Origin: an uncultured Spirochaetales bacterium
GTDB taxonomy: Bacteria; Spirochaetota; Spirochaetia; Sphaerochaetales; Sphaerochaetaceae
Direction: 5' to 3'
Assembly: GCA_949297785.1 (NCBI GenBank)
Contig: CASFTW010000007.1
Span: 1 to 64,000 of the forward strand
DNA: 64,000 bases
Positions 20,432 through 30,492 of this stretch are shown here, piece after piece. The stretch's first letter is position 1. Each line of letters opens with the position of its first letter. The notes under the pieces were generated by a model. It saw only the letters and a program-made list of their open reading frames with translations, made no database searches and had not been told where the DNA came from. Both the position numbers and the translations under genes were made by a program.

Positions 20432-23400
20432 TTAATTATTGCCCTTTTCGGCCTTCTGAATGAGTTCCTCATCACGCTCGGTGAGAGCAACCTGCTTACC
20501 ATTTGCATCATATACACTCATATCGAGAGCCAATCCTCTGATTTCCTGGACGAGAACGTTGAATGCCTCAGGCATACCGGCGTTCTGGGCAGGCTCACCC
20601 TTGACGATTGACTCGTAAATCTTGACACGGCCGATCATGTCGTCAGACTTGATGGTCAACAGCTCCTGCAGTGTATTTGCAGCACCATATGCTTCAAGAG
20701 CCCAGACTTCCATCTCACCGAGACGCTGACCGCCGAACTGGGCCTTACCGCCCAGAGGCTGCTGCGTAACAAGTGAATAAGGACCTGTACTTCTTGCATG
20801 CATCTTGTCATCAACCAGGTGGTGCAGCTTGAGATAATAAATATAGCCGCAGAATACCGGATTCACGAACGGGACACCGGTCTTGCCGTCTCTCAGCATT
20901 GTCTTGCTGGTGACAGGAAGTCCTGCTTCCTTCATCTTCTCCTCTATCTGTTCCATTGACGCAGACTGGAAGACAGGAGATGAATACCATTCGTCAAGCT
21001 TGACCGCAGCCCATCCGAGCTGAGTCTCCATAAGCTGTCCTATATTCATACGGGACGGAACACCGAGCGGATTGAGACATACATCAAGCGGAGTACCGTC
21101 TTCCATATAAGGCATATCCTCTTCCGGAAGAATTCTGGAAACAACACCCTTGTTTCCGTGGCGGCCCGCCATCTTGTCACCCTGTGTAAGCTTACGCTTT
21201 GTGGCGATAAGGACTGTTACAGTCTCCTCCACTCCGGGAGGAAGCTCATCCTTTTCACTCTTCTTCATTCTCTGGATATCAATGACGGTGCCTTCAGTTC
21301 CATGTGGAACCTTGAGCGAAGAATCCCTTACTTCCTTTGCCTTCTCGCCGAAGATAGAGTTGAGCAGCTTGAACTCAGGTGTTGTGTCACTCTCTGATTT
21401 CGGAGTGACCTTACCGACAAGAATGCTGCCCGGATGCACATATGTACCGACGGTGACGATACCGTCACTGTCAAGGGATGCGACCATCCTCTCGCTTGTA
21501 TTCGGAATATCCCTGGTCAGCTTCTCGGGACCGAGCTTGGTTTCCCTGACGTCGATAGAGAACTCCTTGATGTGGATGGATGTATAAATATCCTCCCTCA
21601 CGACACGCTCTGAAATGAGAACAGCATCCTCATAGTTATATCCGTTCCATGGAACGAAACCGACAAGAATATTGCGTCCGAGTGCAAGCTCGCCGTTCTG
21701 TGTTGCAGGACCATCTGCAAGAACAGTCCCTTTCGCAACCTTCTGTCCCACCTCGACGATTGTCTTCTGGTTGAAACATGTATCCTGGTTGGTTCTCTGG
21801 AACTTCTGGACTTCATATGTGTCGATCTCACCGTCGATCTCAGCTTCGTCCTTGTTCACTCTGATCTTGATCTCTGTTGCGGATGCATAGATGACTTCCC
21901 CGCCTCTCTTGGCCTTGATGAGAACGCCGGAGTCATATGCAGCCTTGCCTTCCATACCTGTACCGACACGGGGAGCTTCAGGGAATACAAGAGGTACTGC
22001 CTGACGCTGCATGTTTGAACCCATGAGGGCACGGTTGGCATCGTCATGCTCAAGGAAAGGAATGAGTGAAGCGGCTACGGAAATAACCTGCTTCGGTGAC
22101 ACATCCATGAACTTGATGTCCTTCGGTTCACGTGTGGAATAATCACCCTGATGGCGGACTGGAACTTCCTTGTCGAGGAAATGACCATCCTTGTCGATCT
22201 TCGCAGATGCCTGAGCGATATAGTATCTTTCCTCATCATTTGCATCGAGTTCCACAACTTCTTTTGTTGCGATTCCGTCGACAACCCTTCTGTACGGAGT
22301 TACAAGGAAACCGTATTCATTGATCTTGGTATAGTTTGCAAGAGATACGATAAGACCGATGTTCGGACCTTCGGGAGTCTCGATAGGACACATCCTTCCG
22401 TAGTGCGTATAGTGAACATCACGGACTTCGAATCCTGCCCTGTCACGGGAAAGACCGCCGGGACCCAGAGCATTAAGTCTTCTCTTGTGAGTCAGCTCTG
22501 CAAGCGGGTTCACCTGATCCATGAACTGTGAAAGCTGGCTTGAGCCGAAGAACTCCTTGATCGCGGCAACAATCGGCTTGATTGAAACGATGTCCTGAGG
22601 ACGTACGTTTGAATCACTTTCAAGGTTCATTCTTTCCCTGGCAATTCTCTCCATGCGGGAGAATGCGGCATTGAGCTGTGTCTGGAGAAGCTCACCGACA
22701 CTTCTCACACGGCGGTTGCCGAGGTGGTCGATATCGTCGACATTGGCTTCTCTGTTGAACACTTTGATGAGGAAAGCCATTGTATTGACGATATCCTGCG
22801 GCTGAAGAACAGTCACGGATGTATCCATCTCGTCATCTTCATGGCCGAACTTCTTGTTGAACTTATAGCGGCCCACCTTGCCCAGATCATAACGGCGCTC
22901 TGAGAAGAACATGTCGGGAAGATCCTTCTCTGCTCTCTCCATCGCGATCATTTCACCCGGCATGAGGATATTATAAATGGCACCCAGATATTCTTCCTTT
23001 GTAGGCTCATCCTCGCCTTCCGCTGTGATTTTCTTCTCAGCTTCAAGCGTTGCAAGGATGATCTCGCTGTGAAGGGTATCCTCTCCCTTTGTATCTACAA
23101 CTTCAACTTCAGTCCATCCCTGTTCGATGAGGGCCTCGATTTCATGCGGATGGAGGATATCGCCGGCTCTCAGCAGCTTGACCTGCTCGCCGTCCTGCTC
23201 AATATAAATATCCTTGAAGCTGTAGCGGTTTGCTGCATTCTCCCTTTCTTCTCCACTGAGTGAAATGGTCTCGCTCTTGTAGAATGCGGCAATTATCTTT
23301 TCTCTGGAGTCCACACCGATGGCACGCAGGAAGAGTGTTCCAAGGATTCTCTTCTTCCTGTCAATCTTCGCATAGATGCAGTTTCTCTTATCATCAATTT

Positions 23401-23938
23401 CAAATTCAAGCCAGGAACCGCGATACGGAATGATGCGTGAGGAATAAACGCCCTTCTCCACCTGGAAAATAACACCGGGAGAACGATGGATCTGAGAGAC
23501 AACAACACGCTCGGCACCATTGATGATGAATGTGCCTCTGTCTGTCATGAGAGGGATATCTCCGAAGAAAATCTCCTTCTCGATGAATTCTCCATTCTTA
23601 AGTTCGAGGTTTATCTTAGCTTTAACAGGTACACAGTAGCTTCGACCCTTCTTCTTACACTCGGATTCAGAGAATTTGATGTTGTCGAAATCGAGAATAT
23701 AACCATCATAGTTGAGAGTCATCTCTCCATTTGGACTTACAATGGGAAATGTATTTCTGAATACGCTTTCCAGACCATATTCCGGATTGGGTTCAAGGCC
23801 TTTATTGATTCTCTCAAGCTGCAGGAATCTCTCATAGCTTTCAAGCTGAACACCAATGAGGTTAGGCAGTTCACAAACTTCCTGGAAATCTGAACCGATG
23901 TATTTTCTCTCAATGACTTTGCCTTTGGCAACCATCAT
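20432..23938 (-). CDS. rpoB: DNA-directed RNA polymerase subunit beta
   Basis: Beta subunit, 1,168 residues. Rifampicin cluster I reads [20 protein letters not shown] followed by [11 protein letters not shown]: the residue aligned with E. coli Ser531 is Asn (about residue 489), known in spirochaetes as the basis of natural rifampicin resistance. Other landmarks are [13 protein letters not shown] and [20 protein letters not shown]. Either of two adjacent ATGs could be the start. Preceded by a 130-base gap with an attenuator-like hairpin. Confidence 0.99.
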   Translation of the reverse strand: MMVAKGKVIERKYIGSDFQEVCELPNLIGVQLESYERFLQLERINKGLEPNPEYGLESVFRNTFPIVSPNGEMTLNYDGYILDFDNIKFSESECKKKGRSYCVPVKAKINLELKNGEFIEKEIFFGDIPLMTDRGTFIINGAERVVVSQIHRSPGVIFQVEKGVYSSRIIPYRGSWLEFEIDDKRNCIYAKIDRKKRILGTLFLRAIGVDSREKIIAAFYKSETISLSGEERENAANRYSFKDIYIEQDGEQVKLLRAGDILHPHEIEALIEQGWTEVEVVDTKGEDTLHSEIILATLEAEKKITAEGEDEPTKEEYLGAIYNILMPGEMIAMERAEKDLPDMFFSERRYDLGKVGRYKFNKKFGHEDDEMDTSVTVLQPQDIVNTMAFLIKVFNREANVDDIDHLGNRRVRSVGELLQTQLNAAFSRMERIARERMNLESDSNVRPQDIVSIKPIVAAIKEFFGSSQLSQFMDQVNPLAELTHKRRLNALGPGGLSRDRAGFEVRDVHYTHYGRMCPIETPEGPNIGLIVSLANYTKINEYGFLVTPYRRVVDGIATKEVVELDANDEERYYIAQASAKIDKDGHFLDKEVPVRHQGDYSTREPKDIKFMDVSPKQVISVAASLIPFLEHDDANRALMGSNMQRQAVPLVFPEAPRVGTGMEGKAAYDSGVLIKAKRGGEVIYASATEIKIRVNKDEAEIDGEIDTYEVQKFQRTNQDTCFNQKTIVEVGQKVAKGTVLADGPATQNGELALGRNILVGFVPWNGYNYEDAVLISERVVREDIYTSIHIKEFSIDVRETKLGPEKLTRDIPNTSERMVASLDSDGIVTVGTYVHPGSILVGKVTPKSESDTTPEFKLLNSIFGEKAKEVRDSSLKVPHGTEGTVIDIQRMKKSEKDELPPGVEETVTVLIATKRKLTQGDKMAGRHGNKGVVSRILPEEDMPYMEDGTPLDVCLNPLGVPSRMNIGQLMETQLGWAAVKLDEWYSSPVFQSASMEQIEEKMKEAGLPVTSKTMLRDGKTGVPFVNPVFCGYIYYLKLHHLVDDKMHARSTGPYSLVTQQPLGGKAQFGGQRLGEMEVWALEAYGAANTLQELLTIKSDDMIGRVKIYESIVKGEPAQNAGMPEAFNVLVQEIRGLALDMSVYDANGKQVALTERDEELIQKAEKGNN

Positions 23939-24012
23939 GTACCCTCCATAGAAATGGGTTTATTGTGGCCAATTACCACCTTGTAAAACTTTCTTTATAA
24001 AGACAGATTAAG

Positions 24013-24044
24013 CCACTGAGGGTATTTTTCACCCATCAGTGGCA
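24013..24044 (-). promoter_or_regulatory. stem-loop between rplL and rpoB
   Basis: GCCACTG...CAGTGGC with an inner GGGT/ACCC pairing makes an interrupted stem of about 11 bp in the rplL-rpoB gap. The same gap in E. coli holds an attenuator and an RNase III site that lower rpoBC relative to L7/L12; an equivalent role here is inference from position. Confidence 0.6.
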
Positions 24045-24068
24045 TTTCAGGCTTTCACCCAAGAGGTT

Positions 24069-24443
24069 TTATTTTACCTCAACAACACAGCCTGCAGCTT
24101 CAAGTTTCTCTTTGATAGAAGCAGCTTCTTCCTTGCTGACAGCTTCCTTGATAACGCCGCCGTTCTCGCAAAGATCCTTAGCTTCCTTGAGGCCGAGACC
24201 TGTTACAGCACGTACTTCCTTGATACATGCGATCTTCTTTGCTGCATCAACACTCTTGAGAGTTACGTTGAATTCTGTCTGCTCTTCTTCTGCAGGAGCA
24301 TCAGCAGCAGCACCGCCTGCAACTGCAACAGCTGCAGCAGCTGCAACAACACCGAACTTCTCTTCCATCATCTTGATGAGGTCAGCAACGTCCATAACAG
24401 ACATCTGTGCGATTGATTCCAAAATTTCTTCTTTAGTAGCCAT
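24069..24443 (-). CDS. rplL: 50S ribosomal protein L7/L12
   Basis: Stalk protein L7/L12, 124 residues, present in several copies per ribosome and recruiting translation GTPases. N-terminal dimerisation helix ([20 protein letters not shown]), an Ala-rich hinge ([20 protein letters not shown]), and the C-terminal factor-binding domain ([28 protein letters not shown]). The C-terminal domain has three Cys, more than usual. 75 bases separate it from rplJ. Confidence 0.98.
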   Translation of the reverse strand: MATKEEILESIAQMSVMDVADLIKMMEEKFGVVAAAAAVAVAGGAAADAPAEEEQTEFNVTLKSVDAAKKIACIKEVRAVTGLGLKEAKDLCENGGVIKEAVSKEEAASIKEKLEAAGCVVEVK

Positions 24444-24475
24444 ATTATCTTCTCCTTAAATAAGATATTTCCAAC

Positions 24476-24515
24476 GGTCTAGCAGGTTACACATAACGAA
24501 GACTAGGACCGTATG
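24476..24515 (-). promoter_or_regulatory. possible stem-loop between rplJ and rplL
   Basis: The 75-base rplJ-rplL gap contains ACGGTCTAG ... CTAGGACCGT, which can pair with one bulged base. Such a hairpin could mark mRNA processing that raises L7/L12 above L10. No clear T-run follows. Confidence 0.4.
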
Positions 24516-24518
24516 ATT

Positions 24519-25040
24519 TTAGTTTTCTGACGGAACTCCGCCCTTTGACTCGACATATGCAAGCAGTGTGGCAGCAAGCTTCTGGACAGGAGCCTTCATG
24601 GTTCCCATCAATGAAGCGATGAGCTCGAGCTTTGTCGGAAGCTTTGAAAGTGCCTCGATCTGGGCAGCATCCATAACCTCACCGCCGACAATAGCGCCCT
24701 TGACCTGCATAGGAACACCATTCTTGATTGCCTCAAAAAGAGCCTTGGCAACAACATTTGACTCATCACCCTTTGCGAGGGCAACAGCTGTCGGGCCTAC
24801 CATCTGGTCCTCAGCGCCTGTAGCACCGAGTTCCTTGAAAGCAAGCTTCGCATAGCGGTTCTTGATGACTCTGTACTGTGCTTCGTTCTTTCTGAGTGTA
24901 TTTCTGAGCTCTGTGAGCTGAGCAACAGTCATACCGCGGTAATCAGTGAAGATATAACCATTGTACTGGCTGAACTCGTCCTTAAGAGCCTTTACTGCAT
25001 CTTCCTTAGCAGGGGTAACACGTGTCTGATAATTGTCCAT
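24519..25040 (-). CDS. rplJ: 50S ribosomal protein L10
   Basis: L10, 173 residues, the stalk base that carries L7/L12 dimers. The start MDNYQTRVTPAKEDAVKALK is preferred: GGAGG is six bases before it, whereas the other ATG two codons upstream touches the GGAGG. Conserved: YIFTDYRGMTVAQLTELRNT, and a C-terminal helix for L7/L12 binding. Only a few bases separate it from rplA, so an E. coli-like L10 leader would have to lie inside rplA. Confidence 0.97.
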   Translation of the reverse strand: MDNYQTRVTPAKEDAVKALKDEFSQYNGYIFTDYRGMTVAQLTELRNTLRKNEAQYRVIKNRYAKLAFKELGATGAEDQMVGPTAVALAKGDESNVVAKALFEAIKNGVPMQVKGAIVGGEVMDAAQIEALSKLPTKLELIASLMGTMKAPVQKLAATLLAYVESKGGVPSEN

Positions 25041-25051
25041 ACACATCCTCC

Positions 25052-25732
25052 TTACTGGATTGACTTGAAGTCAACAGGAACACCAGGTCCCATTGTAGAT
25101 GAGAGAGCTACTGAGAGAACGAAATCGCCTTTTGCGTCAACCGGCTTCTTTCTTATGATCTCATCAATAGTTACCTTTGCGTTTTCAGCAATGGCTGCAG
25201 CATCCATGTCGACCTTACCGATAGCAAGGTGAACGACACCTGTCTTGTCAGCTCTGAATTCAACACGTCCCTTGTTCAGTTCGGCAAGAGCTTCCTTGAT
25301 GTCAAAAGTGACTGTGTGTGTCTTCGGGTTCGGCATGAGTCCGCGGCGGCCAAGGATCGGTCCGAGACGGCCTACATCCTTCATCATGTCAGGTGTTGCG
25401 ACCGCGACATCGAAATCCATCCAGCCTGAACGGACTTTTTCGATGAGATCTGTATCACCGACATAAGCTGCACCGGCATCAAGAGCTTCCTGAGCCTTGT
25501 CACCCTTTGCGAAAACGAGGATCTTCTTCTGAGCCTGGAACTGATTGGGAAGAACGACTGTATCTCTGACTGTCTGGCTCTTCTTGAGAGACAGGAATAC
25601 GGAGATTTCGACAGTTTCGTTGAACTTTGCATAAGCACAGTCCTTCACCAGCTGGGCAGCATCCTGAAGGCTGTAGAGCTTTGTCTTGTCAACTTTCTTT
25701 GCAGCTTCCTGATATTTCTTTCCTCTTTTCAT
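25052..25732 (-). CDS. rplA: 50S ribosomal protein L1
   Basis: L1, 226 residues, the mobile stalk near the E site and a translational repressor of its operon in E. coli. Conserved: [20 protein letters not shown], the [15 protein letters not shown] region, and the C-terminal [18 protein letters not shown]. One base separates it from rplK, so the two are coupled. Confidence 0.98.
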   Translation of the reverse strand: MKRGKKYQEAAKKVDKTKLYSLQDAAQLVKDCAYAKFNETVEISVFLSLKKSQTVRDTVVLPNQFQAQKKILVFAKGDKAQEALDAGAAYVGDTDLIEKVRSGWMDFDVAVATPDMMKDVGRLGPILGRRGLMPNPKTHTVTFDIKEALAELNKGRVEFRADKTGVVHLAIGKVDMDAAAIAENAKVTIDEIIRKKPVDAKGDFVLSVALSSTMGPGVPVDFKSIQ

Positions 25733-25733
25733 C

Positions 25734-26165
25734 TTACTTCTCCACTTCTACGCCCATTGAACGAGCAGTACCTGCGATAATCTTCTTGGCAGCTTCAATG
25801 TCATAAGCATTGAGGTCAGGAAGCTTAGTCTGTGCGATTTCAGTAAGCTGTGCTTGAGTAAGAGTACCGACCTTTGTCTTGTTCGGGGTACCGCTTGCTG
25901 TCTGAAGACCGAGAGCCTTCTTGATAAGAACAGCTGCTGGTGGAGTCTTGAGGATGAAAGTGAAACTCTTATCCTGATAGACTGTGATGATAACTGGGAG
26001 GATAAGTCCTGGTTCGTAACCCTTAGTCTTGTCGTTGAACTGCTGTACGAACTGAGGTGCACTTACACCATGAGGGCCGAGTGCCGGTCCGATAGGAGGT
26101 GCTGGTGTAGCCTTCTGGGCAGGACACTGCAATTTGATAACGGCAGTAACCTTTTTCTTTGCCAT
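25734..26165 (-). CDS. rplK: 50S ribosomal protein L11
   Basis: L11, 143 residues, at the GTPase-associated centre. N-terminal domain has [20 protein letters not shown], the Pro-rich helix that binds thiostrepton in other bacteria; the C-terminal rRNA-binding domain includes [20 protein letters not shown] and [18 protein letters not shown]. Preceded by a 188-base leader after nusG. Confidence 0.98.
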   Translation of the reverse strand: MAKKKVTAVIKLQCPAQKATPAPPIGPALGPHGVSAPQFVQQFNDKTKGYEPGLILPVIITVYQDKSFTFILKTPPAAVLIKKALGLQTASGTPNKTKVGTLTQAQLTEIAQTKLPDLNAYDIEAAKKIIAGTARSMGVEVEK

Positions 26166-26353
26166 AATTCTTTCTCCTTCACATCAGCCTGGTCTGAGGT
26201 GACCGAAATGCGGGGCTGTGTGCTGGTTATAACGCCAGTCATTCGATCTGGCTCCCACCTGGCCGGTTTTTATCCCGGGCAGGGAGTGAACATTTTCAGC
26301 TTGACATGTCAAAAAACGGATCAAAGAACGCCGCCAAGTAAGCGTTCTTCAAT
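26166..26353 (-). promoter_or_regulatory. nusG-rplK intergenic leader with stem-loops
   Basis: In transcription order: a perfect 8-bp hairpin AAGAACGC / GCGTTCTT (26324-26349) with GTTTTTTG a few bases later, the palindrome TTGACATGTCAA, a GGTGGGAGCC element, and GCCAG / CTGGC pairing further down. The first hairpin may be a leaky nusG terminator. The rest looks like a structured leader that could control rplK-rplA translation. No convincing -10 follows the TTGACA. Confidence 0.45.
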
Positions 26354-26920
26354 TTAATACTCGACCTTCTCCGCCTGCAGGAATTCAACTTCCACAGGAG
26401 TTGAGCGTCCGAATATCTGAACGGAAACACGAAGCTTGCTCTTGACGTTGTCAATTTCATCAATGATACCGGAGAACGATTCAAACGGACCGTCAATGAT
26501 CTTGACCTCATCTCCAACCTGGAAATTCTGCTTCGGCCTGAATTCTTTTTCGGTCGGGACTTCGCCTGTCTTCTGCATGATGCTCTTCATCTCGGCAGCA
26601 GACATCGGCTGGGGCTTCTTTCCTTCCATCGCAGACACAAAACCGGTGACACCCTGAATTCTCTTGATCTTCGAATAGGTGTTCTTCCATGTAACATCTT
26701 CAGGAAAATCAATCTCAACGAGGATGTAACCGGGAAGAATCTTCTTTTTCACTTCCCTCTTCTTTCCGTCTCTGATCTCCGTGACGGTCTCCATAGGAAC
26801 CTTGACATCAGAAACAGTCAGAGCAAATTCACTGTCCATCTCCCTGAGCTTGAAAATAGTTCTCTGGATCTTCTGCTCGTAACCGGAATATGTATGTACG
26901 ATGTACCAACCTTTAGCCAT
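26354..26920 (-). CDS. nusG: transcription termination/antitermination factor NusG
   Basis: NusG, 188 residues, which binds the polymerase clamp and, through its C-terminal domain, Rho or S10. The NGN domain opens KGWYIVHTYSGYEQKIQRTI and contains the VTGFV-type strand; the KOW domain near the C-terminus reads FQVGDEVKIIDGPFESFSG. Follows secE by 9 bases, the normal pair. Confidence 0.98.
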   Translation of the reverse strand: MAKGWYIVHTYSGYEQKIQRTIFKLREMDSEFALTVSDVKVPMETVTEIRDGKKREVKKKILPGYILVEIDFPEDVTWKNTYSKIKRIQGVTGFVSAMEGKKPQPMSAAEMKSIMQKTGEVPTEKEFRPKQNFQVGDEVKIIDGPFESFSGIIDEIDNVKSKLRVSVQIFGRSTPVEVEFLQAEKVEY

Positions 26921-26929
26921 TTATTTATC

Positions 26930-27112
26930 CTAGAAAATAAGGTATAGACCTCTGAGTAAGATGAAGTCAACCAGACCGAGAATAAGTGCAAATGCGATTG
27001 TCGAGATAATTACAATTTTCGCAGACTGCAGCACTTCTGTTCTGCCGGGCCATGAGACCTTCTTCATCTCAGCGAAGCTTTCCTTAAAATATCTGCCGAT
27101 CTTCTTGAACAT
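26930..27112 (-). CDS. secE: preprotein translocase subunit SecE
   Basis: SecE, 60 residues, the clamp around SecY. Short single-span form: amphipathic RYFKESFAEMKKVSWPGRTE followed by one membrane helix (VIISTIAFALILGLVDFILL). The KVSWPGRTE motif is diagnostic. Lies between tRNA-Trp and nusG. Confidence 0.96.
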   Translation of the reverse strand: MFKKIGRYFKESFAEMKKVSWPGRTEVLQSAKIVIISTIAFALILGLVDFILLRGLYLIF

Positions 27113-27146
27113 TTTACTTCTCCCTTTTTTTCTGCCGAAGCACCAG

Positions 27147-27220
27147 CGGGTCCGGTACGATTCGAACGTACAACACCCGGTTTTGGAGACCAGTGCTCTA
27201 ACCGTTGGAGCTACGAACCC
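27147..27220 (-). tRNA. trnW: tRNA-Trp (anticodon CCA)
   Basis: A 74-base cloverleaf on the minus strand: acceptor GGGTTCG pairs with CGGACCC (one T.G), D arm GCTC/GAGC, anticodon stem CTGGT/ACCGG with loop CTCCAAA (anticodon CCA), T arm GTACG-TTCGAAT-CGTAC, discriminator G, as expected for Trp. The 3' CCA is not encoded. In the classic rpmG-tRNA-Trp-secE arrangement. Confidence 0.97.
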
Positions 27221-27244
27221 GCTCGTACCTCGGCAGAACCTATC

Positions 27245-27424
27245 TTACTTTATTTTTGTTTCTCTGTGGAGAGTATGCTTCCTTTCAAACGGACAATACT
27301 TCATAAGTTCAAGCTTGCCGGCGATGTTGCGGCGGTTTTTGCTTGTTGTGTAGTTCTTCTGCTTACACTCTGTGCACTGAAGTGCAATTTTCTCTACAGG
27401 ACTATTTTTCTTAGCGTTTGCCAT
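27245..27424 (-). CDS. rpmG: 50S ribosomal protein L33
   Basis: L33, 59 residues from [20 protein letters not shown]; the open frame extends upstream through tRNA-Thr and is not used. Core [20 protein letters not shown] then [17 protein letters not shown]. The zinc ribbon is partly lost: CTEC is intact but the second pair is CPFE, with only one Cys. Sits between tRNA-Thr and tRNA-Trp. Confidence 0.95.
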   Translation of the reverse strand: MANAKKNSPVEKIALQCTECKQKNYTTSKNRRNIAGKLELMKYCPFERKHTLHRETKIK

Positions 27425-27442
27425 ATCGTTCTCCTTAGAATC

Positions 27443-27515
27443 AGCCCCCGAGCGGATTTGAACCGCTGACCCCCACCTTACCATGGTGGTGCTCTACCGG
27501 CTGAGCTACAAGGGC
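27443..27515 (-). tRNA. trnT: tRNA-Thr (anticodon GGT)
   Basis: A 73-base cloverleaf on the minus strand: acceptor GCCCTTG with CGGGGGC (two T.G pairs), D arm GCTC/GAGC, anticodon stem CCACC/GGTGG with loop ATGGTAA (anticodon GGT), T arm AGCGG-TTCAAAT-CCGCT. CCA not encoded. First gene of the tRNA-rpmG-secE-nusG-rpl-rpo unit. Confidence 0.97.
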
Positions 27516-27574
27516 AAATTTTCCTTGTGCCGTTGGACATACCTTGACTAGGGGTATGGCAACATGCAGATGCC

Positions 27575-27604
27575 AATATATCAAAAAGAATCAAATCATG
27601 TCAA
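27575..27604 (-). promoter_or_regulatory. promoter of the tRNA-Thr/rpmG/secE/nusG/rpl/rpo unit
   Basis: Minus-strand TTGACA (27599-27604) and TATATT (27575-27580) with an 18-base spacer, about 50 bases before tRNA-Thr. A CATACC / GGTATG hairpin lies between promoter and tRNA. The rest of the 337-base gap to glgP shows only the glgP promoter on the other strand. Confidence 0.75.
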
Positions 27605-27723
27605 CATTTTAAATTAACTATTTCGCCAAAACTCACGGACCGGCACAACTAGCGCTGCAGATCATACCTGCACGCTATATGAACTGTTCTCATAATAATT
27701 AACCTCTTTATATAGGAGAACGA

Positions 27724-27753
27724 TTGACACAAAAAGAACTTTTTCTAGATAAT
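27724..27753 (+). promoter_or_regulatory. promoter of glgP
   Basis: TTGACA (27724-27729) and GATAAT (27748-27753) with an 18-base spacer, giving an approximately 90-base 5' untranslated region before the AGGAGG of glgP. Confidence 0.6.
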
Positions 27754-27852
27754 CCTCAATGGCTGTTTTAACATTCTATGATCTACTTTCTTGAATGATA
27801 AGTCTTTAGTCATATGAAAACAACCATTTTCATCTAACTAACAGGAGGCATT

Positions 27853-30408
27853 ATGGCTAGTGAACCTCGCACAAGATACGGACACAGTGCAAAAGACATC
27901 GCTCAGGACTTCGCTGAACAGCTGAAGTACACATTTGACGCAGACGTCTATCATACAACAGAAGAAGCCCGCTATCAGGCAATCGCAATGGCAATCAGGG
28001 ACAGGGTCATTCACCAGTGGGATCTGTCAAGAAAGACACAGAGAGAGAAAAGCGCAAAAAGAGTCTATTATCTTTCCCTTGAGTTCCTCATGGGACGGGC
28101 AATGACCAACAACATCATCAACCTTGGTCTTGAGAAACAGGTGAAAGAAGCTCTTTCCTCACTCGGCTACCAGCTCGAAGACCTTATCGATCAGGAACCG
28201 GATGCCGGACTCGGAAACGGAGGACTTGGTCGTCTTGCCGCATGTTTCCTTGACAGTCTTGCAACTCTTGAAATCCCGGCATACGGATACGGCATCCGCT
28301 ACAATTACGGAATTTTCAAGCAGCAGATAAGGAACGGATGGCAGGTCGAACAGCCGGACAACTGGCTGAAGGAAGGCAACCCGTGGGAAGTCAAGAGGAG
28401 CGATCTTGTTTATCCTGTTTACTTCGGCGGCGAAGTAAAAGTTCTCAGAGAAAACGGAAAGGATATCTTTAAATGGATTCCTTCCGAACAGGTAAACGGC
28501 ATGGCTTACGATACTCCGATCATCGGCTACGGAGGAAAGACAATCAACACGCTCCGCCTCTGGTCGGCTCAGTCCCCGATGGAGTTCAGCTTCCAGGAGT
28601 TCAACTCAGGTGACTATACAGAAGCAGTGCGCCACAAGATCAATGCAGAGAACATCTCACAGGTACTCTACCCCAACGACACTCTTTATATGGGTAAGGA
28701 ACTGCGCCTCAAGCAGCAGTACTTCTTTGTCGCATGTTCTCTTGCCGACATCGTACGCCGTTTCAAGAGAAATGAAAAATATTCATGGAGCAAGTTCCCT
28801 GATGAAGCAGCTATCCAGCTCAATGACACACACCCGTCAATTGCAGTGCCTGAGCTTATGAGAATCCTCATCGATCAGGAAGGCCTTTCATGGGACGAAG
28901 CCTGGGATATCACGGTAAAGACACTGGGATACACGAACCACACTCTCATGCCGGAGGCACTTGAGAAATGGTCAATCCCGATGCTTGAGTCAATCCTCCC
29001 GCGCCACATGCAGATCATATATGAAATCAACCACCGTTTCCTGCAGAAAGCAGTTTCATTCTTCCCTCTGCAGAACGACAAGATTGCAAAGGTTTCCATC
29101 ATCGAGGAGTCAAACCCGAAAATGGTGAGAATGGCAAATCTTGCAATTATCGGAACACACAGCACAAACGGCGTTGCCCAGCTTCACTCCGACCTGCTCA
29201 AGGCATCTATGTTCCCTGAATTCAACATCATCTTCCCCGACCGTTTCAACAACAAGACAAACGGCATCACACAGCGCCGCTGGCTGCTTGACGCGAATCC
29301 GATGCTCGCTTCGAAAATCAGCGAGGCCATCGGAGACGGCTGGATCACAGACTTCAGCCAGATAAAGAAACTGCGCCCGTTTGCCGAGGACAAGGCATTC
29401 AGGGAAGACTTTGCGAAGATAAAGCTTGAATCAAAGCTCCGTGCTGCGGATTTCCTGAGAAAAGACTGCGGGATAATAATCAATCCGGACACGATCATTG
29501 ACGTGCAGGTAAAGAGAATCCATGAGTACAAGAGACAGCTGATGAATGCCCTCAACATACTCATGATCTATGACAGGCTGAAGAATGACAGTGCCTTTGC
29601 CGCATCATTCCCGCCGACAACATTCCTTTTCGGCGGAAAGGCTGCGCCGGGCTATGTAAACGCAAAGCTCATCATCAAGTTCATCAACAACATTGCACAT
29701 GTCATCAATCATGATCCGGCAGCAAAAGGCAAGCTTGCAGTATACTTCATGCCCAACTACAGGGTGACAATGGCAGAGCACATCATTCCAAGCGCAAACA
29801 TCTCCGAGCAGATTTCAACTGCAGGCCTTGAGGCTTCCGGCACAAGCAACATGAAGTTCATGATCAACGGTGCGCTCACAATGGGAACCCTCGACGGTGC
29901 GAACATCGAGATCGCGGAAGAGGCAGGAAATGAGAATGCTTTCATCTTCGGACACACGGAAGAAGAGATCAATGAGCTCAGGAAGGATTACAATCCGAAT
30001 GAATGGGTTGCAGCTGATGAGGGTATCAGAAGAGTCATCGAACTTTGTGATGCAAATCATTTCAATCTCAATGAACCCAATATCTTCGAGCCTATCAGGA
30101 AGTCCCTCTTTGAGTACGGCGACCGCTACTGCGTGATTGCGGATCTGAGAATGTATCATGAGAAACACAATGAAGCCACAGACCTCTACAGGGATGACTT
30201 CGACCTCTTCAACAAGAAGGCGATCATCAATATCGCGGCTTCCAGCAAGTTCTCATCCGACAGAACAATCAAGGAATATGCCGACGACATCTGGCACGTG
30301 AAGTCCTGTCCTGTCAGGAAGAGCACTACCGACACTGTTTTGGAAGATGCATTCAATCCGCTTTTCAAGAAGGCCTCTGTCACCAGAAAGAAAACAGTCA
30401 GGAAATAA
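27853..30408 (+). CDS. glgP: glycogen/starch/alpha-glucan phosphorylase
   Basis: GT35 phosphorylase, 851 residues, releasing glucose 1-phosphate from glycogen or maltodextrin. Family landmarks: YYLSLEFLMGRAMTNNI, DAGLGNGGLGRLAACFLDSL, and the pyridoxal-phosphate site EASGTSNMKFMINGALTMGT with Lys at residue 668. Length matches bacterial GlgP. AGGAGG precedes the ATG. It has its own promoter and terminator, so it is monocistronic. Glycogen versus maltodextrin preference cannot be told from sequence. Confidence 0.97.
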   Translation: MASEPRTRYGHSAKDIAQDFAEQLKYTFDADVYHTTEEARYQAIAMAIRDRVIHQWDLSRKTQREKSAKRVYYLSLEFLMGRAMTNNIINLGLEKQVKEALSSLGYQLEDLIDQEPDAGLGNGGLGRLAACFLDSLATLEIPAYGYGIRYNYGIFKQQIRNGWQVEQPDNWLKEGNPWEVKRSDLVYPVYFGGEVKVLRENGKDIFKWIPSEQVNGMAYDTPIIGYGGKTINTLRLWSAQSPMEFSFQEFNSGDYTEAVRHKINAENISQVLYPNDTLYMGKELRLKQQYFFVACSLADIVRRFKRNEKYSWSKFPDEAAIQLNDTHPSIAVPELMRILIDQEGLSWDEAWDITVKTLGYTNHTLMPEALEKWSIPMLESILPRHMQIIYEINHRFLQKAVSFFPLQNDKIAKVSIIEESNPKMVRMANLAIIGTHSTNGVAQLHSDLLKASMFPEFNIIFPDRFNNKTNGITQRRWLLDANPMLASKISEAIGDGWITDFSQIKKLRPFAEDKAFREDFAKIKLESKLRAADFLRKDCGIIINPDTIIDVQVKRIHEYKRQLMNALNILMIYDRLKNDSAFAASFPPTTFLFGGKAAPGYVNAKLIIKFINNIAHVINHDPAAKGKLAVYFMPNYRVTMAEHIIPSANISEQISTAGLEASGTSNMKFMINGALTMGTLDGANIEIAEEAGNENAFIFGHTEEEINELRKDYNPNEWVAADEGIRRVIELCDANHFNLNEPNIFEPIRKSLFEYGDRYCVIADLRMYHEKHNEATDLYRDDFDLFNKKAIINIAASSKFSSDRTIKEYADDIWHVKSCPVRKSTTDTVLEDAFNPLFKKASVTRKKTVRK

Positions 30409-30433
30409 TCATCAATACTGGATGACTGGAACA

Positions 30434-30464
30434 AATGCCGCTGCTGAATTATCAGGGCGGCATT
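30434..30464 (+). terminator. terminator between convergent glgP and DUF554 gene
   Basis: Perfect 8-bp stem AATGCCGC / GCGGCATT with a 15-base loop. Runs of T after the right arm and A before the left arm allow use from both sides, fitting the convergent genes. Confidence 0.7.
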
Positions 30465-30492
30465 TTCATCTATCTCATATCACATATAAATA

